NCBI GenBank assembly: GCA_950295325.1
Contig: OX485807.1
Span: 4,280,501-4,344,500, forward strand
Direction of reading: 5' to 3'
DNA from: Polytrichum commune
Lineage: Eukaryota; Streptophyta; Polytrichopsida; Polytrichales; Polytrichaceae
DNA: 64,000 bases
In this document: positions 1 to 12,120 of the stretch, in pieces
How the letters are laid out: every line of letters begins with the position of its first letter
How positions within the stretch are numbered: position 1 is the first letter of the stretch
Notes under the pieces: model-generated
What the model saw: only the letters and a program-made list of their open reading frames with translations
Told to the model about the DNA's origin: nothing
Database searches by the model: none
Program-made: the position numbers and the translations under genes

Positions 1-506
1 CTAGCATAAAAACTTGATACCTCCTATAAGTTTGTGGTTGATTCATCTTTGTTGATTTGGAATATACTAATTCATGGTTTTTTATAACTAACTCCAACGT
101 CAAGTCAACTTATAATAATAACCTCCCAAGCTACATACTATTGAGGGGCTTTTATGTTGGATGGCTGAGAGGTGCACTCATATACGATAAATCTCTCCTT
201 TTCTTGCTTATGTACAATAGTATAACGTTTAACATATTTAATGACTTGTACACTATTTGCGAAGGGCCTAAACTAGATGCCTAGAGGTCTCAAAGTGGCA
301 TGTTTATTATTTGTCAATATGATACTATCATGTCAACATAAGTAACTTTCTAATGTGAAAAAATATTTACATTATGACATTTAGCATAGCACATTGGGAT
401 TTGGAGATGATAGTTTTGCAGTTTAGTATGCAAAGGGGGAGCTATTCTTAAGCATACCGATACCAAGTGTCAGTTATGTACACGTTGATCAACTTGTAAA
501 CCATAG

Positions 507-690
507 TGTAACATAGGCATACACCTCATAACAAATCGAACACACTCATGCCAAGATATAATTAGTAAACGCACTTGAATGTCAAGTGTCATGAAGCGAC
601 ACTAACGGTGAAGTTGTTGCTCATCAGTATACGTCTCAAAATAGAGTGTGTGACACTAATAACCATGAATGGTGTAGTCCACCGGATTGA
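507..690. repeat. Dispersed repeat A, copy 1
   Basis: This stretch aligns by eye with 29498-29700 in the same orientation. Shared blocks include GTAACATAGGCATA, a block around GTCATGA(A/G)G(C/T)GACAC, and AATGGTGTAG near the end. The copies have diverged by substitutions and small indels. No terminal repeats or coding capacity were recognised, so the class is unknown. It could be part of a larger transposon. Confidence 0.55.
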
Positions 691-2332
691 GTGTAGAGGA
701 GATAAATAGGATTAGTCTGAACCTGCTCCCTGTGTAAATCCTTGCACAATTAGTGCAATGGTCTGCAGTGCATCCAAATAACCGGTGGAGTTTGTGTGTG
801 TCACCATGCTCCGCTGACACCCCAGGGTTGCCGTGAGGATCCCGGCTTGGTTTTGGACTCATATTAAGACAAAATGGGGCAGGCAATTGGTTTACCTGCT
901 GATTTTCCCAAGTCATGGCACAATATGTGTTATTCAAGCGGGAGTCACAGGCGGTGACTCCGAACTTTGTCAAAGCCGGGATGAATTAAATTAGAAAGAC
1001 TAAATCCAAATGAGTATGACACCAGACATCCATCGGAGCCACACCATGCACATATATACACACACAGATAGATAGATATACATTTATATATATTTATATA
1101 CCCATGTAGAGAGAGAGAGGGGGGGGAGAGAGAGATTTGATTGAATCTAGTATGCAATTCCCATAAATTCTATGTTGTCGTTTGCATGAAGCGGTGTTCA
1201 TACCAATTGAAGTGCTTTAAACTAGGCAGATCGACGGACACCTTTGTCATTTCTTTTGGCCAGCTTTTGCAGATATCATTCCGATTGGCTCCCAGTGTGT
1301 AACGAAAGCTTTAGTCGTACAGTGAGTGAAGTTAGTGGCTCACTCTCCTTCTCGCTCGGGAAGTAACGAGGTTGATTTTTAGGTCTTAGATTTAACACCC
1401 GTATGTGACACAACCGGAAAGGCAGCGCATGACTGCGACTCGGTAATTGAACTGAAGCTGGTGTATCGAAGCGATCAATGGGGAGGTGATGTAGTACTGC
1501 GCTTTTGAGGTTGTCGTTCAAAACGGACCATCTGAAGGCATGCAACCTATTTTACAGGTCACGTACATATGTCCCCTGCTGCATGGACCCTGCAGGAGCC
1601 CAAACGCATGAGAGTGAGTTTCACATGTAACTTGGTGATTCTCATATGTATGTATGTATATATGTACAAAGGTTGCAAGCTTTGGGGGGAGAGAGAGAGA
1701 GAAAGGGGGAATTGTCACATATGAGCCCGAGGGTTTCTATTTTAAAGTAAATTTTTAACCCTTAAATTGGGGTCAAGGTTCATGAGTTAACCTAGAGAGC
1801 TTAAACTAGGATGAATCAACAACCAAACTCAAAAGGGCAGATTTTTCATCATTACTTCTTCAGTAGGTGTGGTGTAAACAAATCCATGTTAGGTCATAGT
1901 GGCTCATTCTGGGAGGCGAATCATAGTGAACTCGTTTTTTGATTGTAATATATACGTTTTTTGAATTCTCTATGTTTGTTTAGAGTGTCCTTGAAGAAAA
2001 ATCTCATTTCATTTCATGCACATGCCATGCATGCACGGTTCAGTACGATTCCATATGGAATTTAATTTACTTTTAATTTGATGAAAAGTAATTGTTGAAA
2101 GGAGGGCATTTTTGTATGGAAATTTTGGATGTAAAAACAATCACACCGGGAAAAAAAGGGCAAAAAAAGAGAAGATAACACGAAGGCTTGACATGTTAGT
2201 CATTTCAGCAACCTTGCTTTCCCGACAATGGGTTGAACAAGGATTTAACAAGGATGTAGTATTTGCCAAGTAAAGATGGCACTATTCTATAATGTCCAAA
2301 AAAACCAATTTGACCTTTGTTAACCAAAAAAA

Positions 2333-2605
2333 CAAATTATATAGTAAATAATTATAGCATTGCATGATTCCAAATCATAAATAACCCTAAATACAATATT
2401 GAGTGCAGTTCAACCTAAAAACTTTGAAATAGTATGCAATCCGAAGGTTTTTTTTCTCTTTACTAGATTTGACACATGAATTTCTTTCAAAGACCTCGAA
2501 TCAAACTAATCGAAACCATCTGAGATACTCAGCCCCAAACCTACTTACTAGGGACTCAAGTTTTTCACAGTAGATCGATGAGAGGTACACTCGTCGTATG
2601 TGACG
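2333..2605. repeat. Dispersed repeat B, copy 1
   Basis: The part from about 2410 resembles 32750-32935: an AAACT(T/A)TGAAATA(G/A)TATGCA block, then CAAGTTTTT and GATGAGAGGTA(C/T)ACTCGT. The upstream part (2333-2400, with TATAGCATTG) resembles one arm of the inverted-repeat element at 30199-30430. The two may be pieces of one family. No coding sequence or clear element ends were seen. Confidence 0.4.
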
Positions 2606-2999
2606 ATTCCCTTTCAGCAATGGCAATGTATTATTGACGGGTGCAAGCGTTCGGTGTGAAACTTTGAATCCAATACTTGTAGGAGATTTGATCTCGTAGT
2701 AGGGGGTGTATCCAATGCTAGGGCTTCCCAATGAACTCCAATCGTTGCCGAGTCCCGGCTGGCACAAAAGGGGGTCCGGACATTGGTAGAATTTATGAAG
2801 CAAGTTTCCAAGTTTTGAAAAGTCTGCAAAAGCTTGGTCAATAATAGAAACCCGACTACACTTGAGTAGCTCAAGTTCATCTTGCTATGAAAAGTTGGTG
2901 AGCAGCCGCCGGCCAGCCGGCCAGCTTTCAAGATATGCATCAAGAGGACTCAGGCCATGAAATTTTCTTAACTTGTGCTTGTGGCCTAGAGTAGAGGCA

Positions 3000-3007
3000 C
3001 CCATAAC
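3000..3007. repeat. 8-bp target-site duplication, left (CCCATAAC)
   Basis: CCCATAAC directly precedes the hAT-like element and is repeated perfectly at 3691-3698, directly after it. An 8-bp duplication is the hallmark of hAT superfamily insertion. Confidence 0.8.
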
Positions 3008-3690
3008 CAGTGGTGATTTTTCACAAGGTCCCTAACATGTCCAGGGACATGTTCATAAAAAAATTATTTTCAGTGGACGGGTTCTTAGAAAATGAACCAG
3101 TTTTTGGACGTGTCAAATTCACTTTGGACGGGTTCTAAAAATAGCATTTTAAAAAATAATTTTTTCCCAAAACAAAATGGTACAAATATCAGTTACATCA
3201 TGTCATATATGACATGTGAATATGAGCATAATGCAATCAAACCACTAATACCCAATCAAAATATCAATCTTGAAGTGCTTGATTCACCTGCATACATTAA
3301 TTCATCAACCACAAAATTTAGAATGGGGTGGACTGGAAAGATGAGAATCGATAGCAAAAGAGAGATAATTGACAAACATTGAAGGCATAAATTGTCAAGA
3401 TCCTATTGTTTCCAAGTGCAACCAGTCACATGTCGACATCTTTCGGTTTTTTTGTTTTTTTGTTTTTTCTAAATTTTTACCAAAATTGTAAGAGACTTAT
3501 TTATACCTCTTGCGGGACGGGTTTTTTTCATTTTCAAACCGGTTTTGGGATGGGTTTTTTTTCTTTAACCTTTCCGTGGACGGGTTGGTTTAGAAATTAC
3601 CGGTTTTGGGACTGGGTGCAATTTTTTTTGCCTTTCAATTCAAGGTTTTTGGACATGGACGGGCAAAAACTTTGTGAAAAATCAGCCCTG
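3008..3690. mobile_element. Non-autonomous hAT-type DNA transposon (683 bp)
   Basis: The left end reads CAGTGGTGATTTTTCACAA and the reverse complement of the right end reads CAGGGCTGATTTTTCACAA, giving 19-bp inverted repeats with two mismatches. Both start with CAG as many hAT ends do. The element lies between perfect copies of CCCATAAC. Inside, close variants of the motif GGACGGGTT recur near both ends (around 3075, 3128, 3515, 3548, 3574 and 3655). This arrangement resembles the subterminal transposase-binding repeats of Ac/Ds-like elements. No transposase is encoded, so movement would have needed a related autonomous element. Confidence 0.8.
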
Positions 3691-3698
3691 CCCATAAC
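3691..3698. repeat. 8-bp target-site duplication, right (CCCATAAC)
   Basis: Perfect second copy of the duplication flanking the hAT-type element at 3008-3690. Confidence 0.8.
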
Positions 3699-5381
3699 CG
3701 ATCACTTACTAGATTCTGCACCAGACCAGGAGTAGCATAAGGCGGTGTAAATTTTTCTTTTGGGATGCATTACTGTGAAATTCTGAAGCCCAAAGTTGGT
3801 CCAAACATACTGTCAAATTTTAGAGTCTGCCAAAACCACTCATTCCTCCTCATTTTAGCACTCAAAACTAAGACATGTGTCATGGCACTATTGGTTGCGG
3901 CCTAACCGAATTTTAATCCAAGCTTGATCGAAATTGAGTCCCAACCTAATCGAAATTCCAGTATCCTACAAATTGCTGATGGGGTCCTTATCGGGAATGG
4001 GCGCCGATGGGGTCCTAATCGTGAAGGTTAGGGTTTAGGGTAAGTTGGCCACCTTAGATGGAATTAGCAATAGTCACCCAAAAACCATAAGGAAAACTTG
4101 GATGAATACTTGACTTATATTAATTGTATTTTGAAACTGCCCGTTTTTTTACATGTTATTTTTTGGGCTACCTAATTTTTTTGGTTACTTTAATTAACTA
4201 TTAGGCAAAAACCCACCCAAGCTACTATGAAACTACGGTATGAGTTCAAAAATTTACTTACACAACACTCTTGGTTCAACAATTTACATGATATGGGAAG
4301 TGTATGCAATCAAGCAAGGAGAAAGAGAATTTTGCACTGGGACTTCTTATAATTTTTGCATCTCAACACTTAATTTACAATTTTAAATGACAATCTTCTT
4401 GATTCGTCATTACCAACAAGATAAGTTGATTCATGCATATCTGATGTAAAGTTAAAAGTATCCACAATAAGGCCACACACCGTAGGGCAACTCCTCTGCT
4501 CATTGTAAAACGATTCTCCAAAAAGTAGCTTTTGAAGTTTTTCTTGGGCAATGCCACATGCCATGTAACATCAACAACACTAAATGTAAACCTAACATAA
4601 TTTGTCAAACCATGTAACAAAAAATTGGACATTATAGATATACAATGTTGCAATTACTATCCCTTACTAGGTGATTTTCATCCAATTTTTTTAATCATCC
4701 ATGACTATACTTCATAACACAAATGTTAGGACGTAGAAAATACTAAACGAAAAGTAGACGAACGAAGAGTAAGTTGGGATGACAGTACTTGTAAACATAT
4801 TCATAAGAAGGTGTCATAAGAAAAGTTACCACAGTGACAATGCAATACAATACCGTATGATACTAAATTCCATAGTTACCGTAACCCCACAAAGCTTGGT
4901 ATCATCCTCTCGTTTCCAGATGTGAACCATGGAGTCCGGAGGCTTTGATTTTTGAGGAAATAATGGTACGTGGGCAAGCGAGAGTCGAGTCGAGAGGAGA
5001 GTGGGGACGGAGGAGATCTTCCTCTCTTCATTGGAGTAAAGTAAAGCTATGGAGATCAGCAGAGGAGACTAGAGGATGCTAAGCTAGAATGGAAGGCAGT
5101 GGCACTAGCATGATGCTCTTTGGAATATTTGGTGCTGTGATGGAGTCAGAAGTGCATGTCTTTTGGGGGAAGTGAGGAAGGCAGGGCCATTATGAAGGGA
5201 GATCTTGAGCTCCGCCGGCCAGGCCCAGGCCCAGGCTCACACACAGCAGGCAGGAGCACCAATGACTCCCCCCACCCACCTCATGTTCTATGATGTTCCC
5301 CGCTGCACTTCTCTTCAATAAGGAGTACACATCACCATACATACATACATACATATACATACATGTATATATACACAAACA
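3699..5381. other. Unassigned AT-rich spacer
   Basis: No gene recognised. Two telomere-like units (GGTTAGGGTTTAGGG) occur at about 4025-4040. Overlapping minus-strand frames at 4370-4653 share no known motif and look like chance. A CATA/ATAC microsatellite at about 5336-5377 abuts the next element. Confidence 0.5.
5336..5377. repeat. (ATAC)n / (TA)n microsatellite
   Basis: Seven or so ATAC-type units run into TATATATAC immediately before the left end of the Tigger-like element. TA-rich DNA is the preferred target of Tc1/mariner-pogo transposons. Confidence 0.8.
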
Positions 5382-5994
5382 CAGTCATCTCTCGCTTAAG
5401 TATGCACTTTGAATCGGAGCTGTTGGTGCGCGCTTAGTTGGTAGGTGCGTATTTTACTCATATGGTTTTCTAGACCCTTTGATTCGGTGAATCAGAACGG
5501 GAAACGGATGAAACTTGAGGCAACCCGCTTGACCGAAGCCCAACAATGTGAAATCGTTGCAAAGTTGAGCAAGTGGAATGCGTTGAGGAAGCAGGCGTTG
5601 GGGCGGGAGTATGAAGTCAGTGACGGTGCCAGCCGGATGGTTATGAAAACGATGTGAATTGAAGAAGAACAACCTATCGATGATAAAAACCAGCCTATCG
5701 AGATATTTGTTGAATTTGAAAGTGCTACCGACTTTAGAGGCTTTGAAACTTTATTGTCCTTGACATCGACAACCAACTGCTTTGCTCCGATATTCAAACG
5801 CAAGCTGGACACATGTATGATGGATTGTGGTGATCATTTGAGACGTTTTAGCGAAATGTTAACAAAGTGATAATGAATGTCAAGTGTAAAAAATTAATAC
5901 ATTCATGGTTGTTGACTTTGCATGACATGTACAAACAATAAAGTATGAATATTGATCTTTGTCAAAAAGTTTGCGCACTTAACCGGGATATTAT

Positions 5995-5996
<2 letters not shown>
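5382..5996 (+). mobile_element. Decayed Tigger/pogo-like DNA transposon
   Basis: The left end reads CAGTCATCTCTCGCTTAAGT. The reverse complement of the right end reads CAATAATATCCCGGTTAAGT. They are imperfect terminal inverted repeats sharing the TTAAGT core, and the CAGT start with a TTAA core resembles Tigger/pogo ends. Between them lies the broken reading frame at 5508-5870, whose start resembles the psq-type DNA-binding domain of pogo transposases. At about 615 bp it is far shorter than an autonomous element, so it is probably internally deleted. A clean TA duplication cannot be shown because both ends abut microsatellites. Confidence 0.5.
5508..5870 (+). pseudogene. Pogo/Tigger-like transposase remnant
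   Basis: The frame opens with ATG at 5508 and encodes RLTEAQQCEIVAKLSK, followed by LGREYEVSDGA. This fits the helix-turn-helix psq/CENP-B N-terminal domain of pogo-like transposases (pattern: TEAQ, then a helix, then REYGVS). A TGA at 5655-5657 interrupts it. The same frame then stays open to TGA at 5868 and encodes an acidic stretch with FVEFESATDF and a charged end. The catalytic DDE core is absent, so the two parts look like the head and tail of a transposase left after an internal deletion. Family assignment rests on one short motif region and is moderate. Confidence 0.5.
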
Positions 5997-6025
<29 letters not shown>

Positions 6026-6048
6026 ACACACACACGCACACGCACAAC
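5995..6048. repeat. (TG)n(CG)(TG)n(CA)n palindromic microsatellite
   Basis: A TG run, a short GCGCGCG core, another TG run, then a CA run make an alternating purine-pyrimidine, self-complementary tract. Such DNA can form Z-DNA or a cruciform. It abuts the right end of the Tigger-like element. Confidence 0.8.
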
Positions 6049-6569
6049 TTCAACTAAGAGGAGGTTTAGACTATGGTGAGGAAGTGCAGGGGTCAAGACT
6101 TTTAGGGGAATGGAGCAATATAATTGGCTACGAAATGGGTTTTCTCACTCGCCAGGGTTTACACTACAACCAAGACTTCTCCAGTGGAGAACTTCAAGCA
6201 TGGATAAAAACATGACATGGTTGGTCAACATGGCAAATTTTTGTGCTAGGGGAGTTTTCCGGTGGTCAAGTTGAGTCAAACCCTCAGACAAGAAACTATG
6301 CCTCTAGAGAATTCTAACTTGAGGCATATTTTTAATTGTTTTTCTATCTTGTCCATCATACCAACCGTTGCCTCAAATAACCTTGTGTCAGGCTAAAAGT
6401 CTTGACCGCCTGGTGCACTTCTCCACCACAGTCTAAACCAACCCTAGGGTAGATGCCTCTTAACTGATTGCTTTTCTCAACTATCCCACTTTCTTCAAAC
6501 ATATGAAACACACAATTAGTACAAGATGGTTAGCAAATCCAAATTGATGCCGCAACCACTTTCCTTTTA
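6049..6569. other. Unassigned spacer
   Basis: No gene, tRNA or structured repeat recognised. The plus-strand frame at 5952-6215 runs through the TG/CA microsatellite and is not credible as a protein. Confidence 0.4.
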
Positions 6570-6830
6570 ATTTTTGGATTTCATAAAAATATCTTATCAA
6601 TCATCAAAGTGAAGGATTTTGTGTTCATTAAGTGGTCATATAGGACCCCCCCGCACCACATCCAACGGTTATATTGCATATTGAATCTAGAACAATTATC
6701 ATATTTTGAGCATGTAGTCCAATCTCTTTTAAAGACGAGCCTTTTTGGGGTCCGTTCTTGGAGCCACACCTAACCACATACCAAGTTAACCAAATCAAGC
6801 ATGTCTACCTTGACACATATTGGACCAACT
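6570..6830. repeat. Dispersed repeat C, diverged copy
   Basis: This copy shares the order of blocks seen twice at 59834-60462: a C-run (6646-6652), GAGCATGTAGTCCAATCTCTTT, then GTTCTTGGAGCCACACCTAACCA. It is followed by AAGCATGTCTACC, also found after the second copy there. No coding capacity and no clear ends were seen. A mobile origin is likely but the class is unknown. Confidence 0.6.
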
Positions 6831-9800
6831 TTTATAAAATTTGAGAAAAATAATCTAAGAATTTGGGTACAATTGAAAAGATTCAATTGCACAGAACAAA
6901 CTAAAATATAACTACCAAGGGGGGGATCTCACCCAAGGACCTACGGGAAATCAAGTAATACGGTAGCTGACCCATTCCCAACTAGTTAAGCAATTTAGCA
7001 TATTTGTAATTTAGGTAGTATTTTAAAAATCCTCATGTAGAGAAATAGTGTTAAAAAAGAATTCATATTTTCACATAGTTTACTTTGTAATTACCAATTT
7101 ACTATGGATTTTGAAGTGCATATTCTCTTCGACCTATACTCATGATAAAGGCTACCCTCTTTCCGTTCACGGATTGATTACAAAACTTAGAATCTTTGAT
7201 TCCCCTAATCAATAATCATGACACCTAAACATGCTTGTAATCTAAACCTAGTTGTCATCTTAACCATTAACACTTGGCTAAGTTGGATTTCAACTATGAC
7301 ATGTCATCATTGATTAAAGATTGATATTGTGTTGCAGGGAAATAGGTTAGCGTAAGCTGAGAGACCGGGGTGGTGGTCGGGAATGGGCCGGCTACCTTAG
7401 GGTGAGCTTCCATGTAGGCCACTCACCCACTAGATTCTAGATAATAGTTGGTTGGGATGTTGGCATGTAGATAAGCACAAGCCGCCAACCAACCACTTAT
7501 GGTGGCCTACTTGAATGTGGAGGGTTGTGGACATAGATCGCTATACTTCCATGCCCCCACTAAACCACTTTTTAACCTACAAGTGTTGGTCATTGAAAGA
7601 TTAAAGACCGGTTTAGAAGGAAGAGGTTCTAACCTAGAAGAGAAAGTTAGTGGGTGGGCCCGGATTTGAGAAGATGAGAATAGCTAGTTGGCACATACGA
7701 ACCCTACTCCATCAAATTCCATCTACATTAGGGCATGTTTGTCCTTATTTCCACTAGAATCTAATGGACAAGTAGTGTAAAACGAGTTTTTTCGCTATAG
7801 CCTCGCCGAATTAGGCAATTCTCAAACATTGATGATTTTTATCCGGCCATTAGCCATTGGAAGCCATCCAAAGTAGGATGTAGGGGCAATTGCTGTTACA
7901 AGCGGTTAGGAGCTCTAATTGACTGCCTTTCTTTCTTGACTCTATGAGGAGGAGGTAGGCGAGGAGAAGAGCATACCATTTCCCAAATTAGAAATCAGGT
8001 GTAGTCTCCTTCTTGAAGCAATAGGTTTTTTTGAACCACCAACACTCAGTGATTGAGGTTGGCTGGTTAGTAGGCAGCCCCAACCGAGAAGTTGGTGGGC
8101 TTAGTCATAGTGTTACAGAGCCAAGTGATCCGGACTCTAATTGTTGTTGAACTTTGTCAATAAAATTAAAACGGTGAATACAATGTTATATTTTTGGTGA
8201 TTGTAAGTACAAGCTTATGTAATGTGTGTGTGTGTGTTCATAATAAATTGGAATGTCATTTTGGATGTGTGTTGACAAAGATAATCACGTATAAGTCAAG
8301 TAAGTAATTTGTCAATGAGTATGAAGGAAAGCGAGTGAAGATTGATGTGTAAGACAAAATATGTGAGAAAGATTTGGCGATAGGCCGAAAAAAGAAATAT
8401 GAATAAGAATTTAAAGAGTATTGTCTCTAGATATCAGAGTTGTCAAATACCAGGATGCAGTCAAACCTCTCGAGGGCAATGGCCGATAGGATATGGAATG
8501 ATCACGAAGGCAAGTAGGCTTGAAGAGGTTGTGAAAGCCTTAGGCTAGTTTGATGAAGTGATCCTTAGGGTATTGCTTGAGAGATGTACAAATTTTAGAG
8601 AGAGAAAGAAAAATGGATGAGTTGCCTTAAGAGGGGCGATTGTTTATTCGTCAGTAAGATAAAGAAACCATTCAGCCGAGGGGCTTAATTATATTAAAAA
8701 ATGTCGAGAAGAAATTACCTCGACGAAATGAGATTTTTTTTTAAAAAACATTTGAAAATACTGAATCAATTATAGATGAAAGTCAAATGATGGCTAAAAC
8801 CTTCAGAAAAGTAATCAAAATAACTAAAATATTTAGACGTAAAAGTTTAAAACAAATCTAACCTACACACTTTGAAACAATAATTTATAAGAAGGGTTTA
8901 AGCTCCATCTCTAATACCATTTTTATTGTGACTTCAATCTCAGACCATCTAATTTCCAAATTCTTCCATCATTATATTCTATTTTCTATGATTTTAAATT
9001 CAATCTTCTTCAATCTCCTTTGACTTTAACCAACATTATTATTTATCTGAAAACCCATGATTTAGTTATATTCAATACTTGAAATATTACTATTTAAAAA
9101 TAAAAAGAGATATTATTTCATTTTTACAAAAATTGACATTTTTACAAAAAATAAAATACATTTCATTTCAAAATTAAAAAAAAACTGTTTAAAAAAATTG
9201 AGACCGTTTCATTTTTAAATTAAAAAATATTCTATACAAATTTTAAGAAAATTCGTTTATAATTTATATTTAAAAATTCTTTTAAAAATTCTTTATTGAT
9301 GTCATTATAACAAAGATCTCCCGATAAGCAGGAATAACCATGATGCCAAATATCACTAGCATATCAAGCGTTAACATTGGGATATATGTGACATCTAAAT
9401 CCGGTATATATACATCGTTCACCCTTGATTATTAGTGTACGGTGTCAAGAAGACTGTGGACTATCAAGTAAGCACATGACTTCTCTTCATGGTAGTGTTT
9501 AAGTTTTCAATCTAATATCTTCTTATTTTCTTACATCGTAGTTCTAAATTTGTCTCAATGCTAACTTACTGTACTTTAGATACATATAACTTTCAACTAG
9601 CTCACTCCCTTTATATGAAATTTGATACATTTATTAAATACCTTATAAAGAATTTATAAAAAAAAATTAGCACTAATAGAGCTCTAACCAAGATGATATG
9701 CATGATTTATTAATTCTAATTCATAATATGAATGTTATTTTATAACATCCGGTTACGAAAACTCTCATAACTTCTAAATTTTAAGTCAAATGAACGTCAA

Positions 9801-10139
9801 ATTTTGACACAATAGATAAGTAAGATTAGAAGGTACTTTCAAATTCTTGTAGCCATAGCCATAATATTCTACAAGATTCATATTTTCTAACCTCGCTCTC
9901 CTAGCTGCCTTTGTTTCTAGACACACTTCACTTCATTTTTTTATAATTTTTTCTACATGAAGACGGAAACCTCCAAATTTTGTACATAAATCTTATATCT
10001 CATAAAAAACCTCATCTTAAAATTTTATATGAATTGAAACTCCAATTACCACATAAAAAGATATACACAATGATATTAAAAAATAACGTGCATAAAATAA
10101 ATTATAAAAATACATATATTGATAATATGTAAAACAAAT
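6831..10139. other. AT-rich spacer
   Basis: No gene recognised. 7320-8110 is moderately mixed in composition but has only short, motif-free frames. From about 8700 the DNA becomes extremely A+T-rich with long A and T runs and almost no open frames. A short TG tract lies at 8223-8236. Confidence 0.5.
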
Positions 10140-10480
10140 GATGTGGAATAGATCCATGATATGCGTGTATGACATCTATGATATTTATGAATAATATATA
10201 TGGTATACGTCAATGAAATGTATAAATAATTTGGATGATATGTATGAATAATGTAGATAACTTGCATGAGTTATATAGATAACATATATGGGTAATATAG
10301 ATGATGTGTATGAATGAAGTATATGACATGTATAAGTGATATATATGACATACATTAATGAAGTACATGACATGCATATATGATATAGATAACATACATA
10401 GATAATGTAAATGACATGTATAGTTTTCATAAATATAATATGCAAGGATCTTATAAATGTCATACATAAATGATTTTCAA
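10140..10480. repeat. Degenerate 22-bp minisatellite
   Basis: About 15 imperfect units of 22 bp follow one another, each beginning near GA(C/T)AT(G/A) and ending near ATATAGAT or AAT. Examples are GACATGTATAAGTGATATAT at about 10327 and GACATGCATATATGATATAG at about 10371. One unit near 10200 is shortened to 13 bp. The tyrosine/isoleucine/histidine-rich frames on the minus strand here are by-products of the repeat, not genes. Confidence 0.75.
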
Positions 10481-12120
10481 TTTTTATATATAGATTTAAT
10501 TTTCAATTTTAAACAATATTTTTTCATATTTTTCTTTTTAAAAATAAAATAAAATTCTTTGTTTTTCGATATTAAAATTTTGAAAATTTTGAAAATTTGA
10601 ATTAAAATTATGCTTTATTTTTATAATTATAAATTTTGTTTAGAATTTTAGAAATTTTTTTAAAAATTCCAAATTTTTAAGAGACAATAAAAAAACAATA
10701 AATCTATATATATCAAATCATTATTTTAAAATTTTAAGAAATAGTTAAAAATGTCAAATTATTTTGGTTTATTGTATTTAAATCATTTCTTGTATTGAAA
10801 TTGCTCTCAAATTCATCTATTTTAGTTAACAAATAATATCTAGTTTTTTAAATTGGTTCATTTGTAGATAATTTTGAGTAACAAAAACACTTGATTTCGA
10901 TAGTTTGCCACAATTTGTTGCTAAGTCCAATATTCTTATGTCTTATATATGTAAATAAATTTTGAAGTTTCTAATCCAACAAATTTAATTTTTATAGAAA
11001 TTTACTTTAAATATAAGCAAGAATTCACCCTTGGCTTGAAAACTTGAAAGATGTATGTTTTAATTCAGAATGGTCATTTTTCAGATATACTTTAATATTA
11101 AAAAAAAAATTATCATGTGACATCTTGAATTGACGATACAGTTCATCACTTATTATATTTAATAAAATACAGAATTACATGACAAACAAATGATATAGGA
11201 TCCTTGATTTGAAAGTTCGCTTAGATAATATATTTTTATAGAACGTAGATCCTCGTATTTTTTTAGTTAAATTAAAATGTAATTATTGAATTTAATTCAA
11301 AAATCCTTTGAAATTAGAAAATCCACCTCGAAGGGAACAAATGAGGAGTTTACTTAAAATTATGTAAGAGAAATTGAGGTGACTACCTAAACTATATGAG
11401 GGATGAAGAACATTTCTTCTAGATGGAGCAAATTTTATATTGTCATGTGAAAGATACAATATGTAGAATAAATTTAATCGTCCTAGTTTTTATAATGTAT
11501 ATGCATTATGCTAGTTGTTTGTATCTTTGTAAATTATGAGAATTTTATTTTTCATGTAAGTTTTACATATTGACATAATGAACCATCAATATGGTGACCA
11601 ATAGTCTTCATTGTGATCCCACTTTCCTTCCAATATTTATCCAAATTGCCAAAAAAAAAGAATAATAATTATATTGGATACTTTTAATATTTATTAAAAT
11701 AAGATGGTCCACAATAGTAATCTCGAAAGTGTTTTCATACTTTGACACACTATGAGGTTTGGTACTAATATTTTGGGTAGTTATTCTCTCAACTAGGTTA
11801 TCGAGGAACACGGTGGTCCTTCTTTAAGATGTAATGTTTTCTTTATTCTCCCTACATAACGATTTGAGGAAGTTTTAGCACTTGTGATTGTTCTTCTAGA
11901 GCGTTAATCCATGTATCATTTGGAAACTCTAGAATGAAATTGTGTTCAATGTTATTTGAGATGAGTGGCAAAAGACTTAAGAATTTCTCACAAATACTCT
12001 TAAAGTTGTGCATAAAGACGTTTTTTAAGCCTTTGATAGGACTTGGCGCAGTCATACAAGAATGGCTTATGAGAGCAATCTGGTATTTAATTGGATGTCT
12101 AAAATTTTGTGATGGGTATC
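10481..12120. other. Very AT-rich spacer
   Basis: Long runs of A and T and no recognisable gene. Frames at 11608-12125 are short and motif-free. Base composition shifts sharply towards G+C shortly after 12,121, where the inferred LTR-like element begins. Confidence 0.5.

Larger units (their letters stand above)
1..3007. other. Gene-free spacer with dispersed repeats
   Basis: No convincing gene is seen. The open frames here are short, lack family motifs and overlap low-complexity DNA. Simple-sequence tracts lie at about 1050-1136 (TA/CA/GATA, then GA) and 1687-1702 (GA). Stretches at 507-690 and 2333-2605 resemble sequences elsewhere in the window and are listed separately. The first 200 bases also contain a short piece (about 140-190) resembling 32880-32935. 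The rest is unassigned AT-rich DNA. Confidence 0.6.

Noticed and set aside
656-973. 105-codon minus frame
   Set aside because: Partly inside dispersed repeat A, no motif; chance opening is likely.
4024-4042. Interstitial telomere array
   Set aside because: Only two TTTAGGG-like units; too short to call a telomere remnant.
10185-10467. Tyr/Ile/His-rich minus frames
   Set aside because: Direct translation of the 22-bp AT-rich minisatellite.
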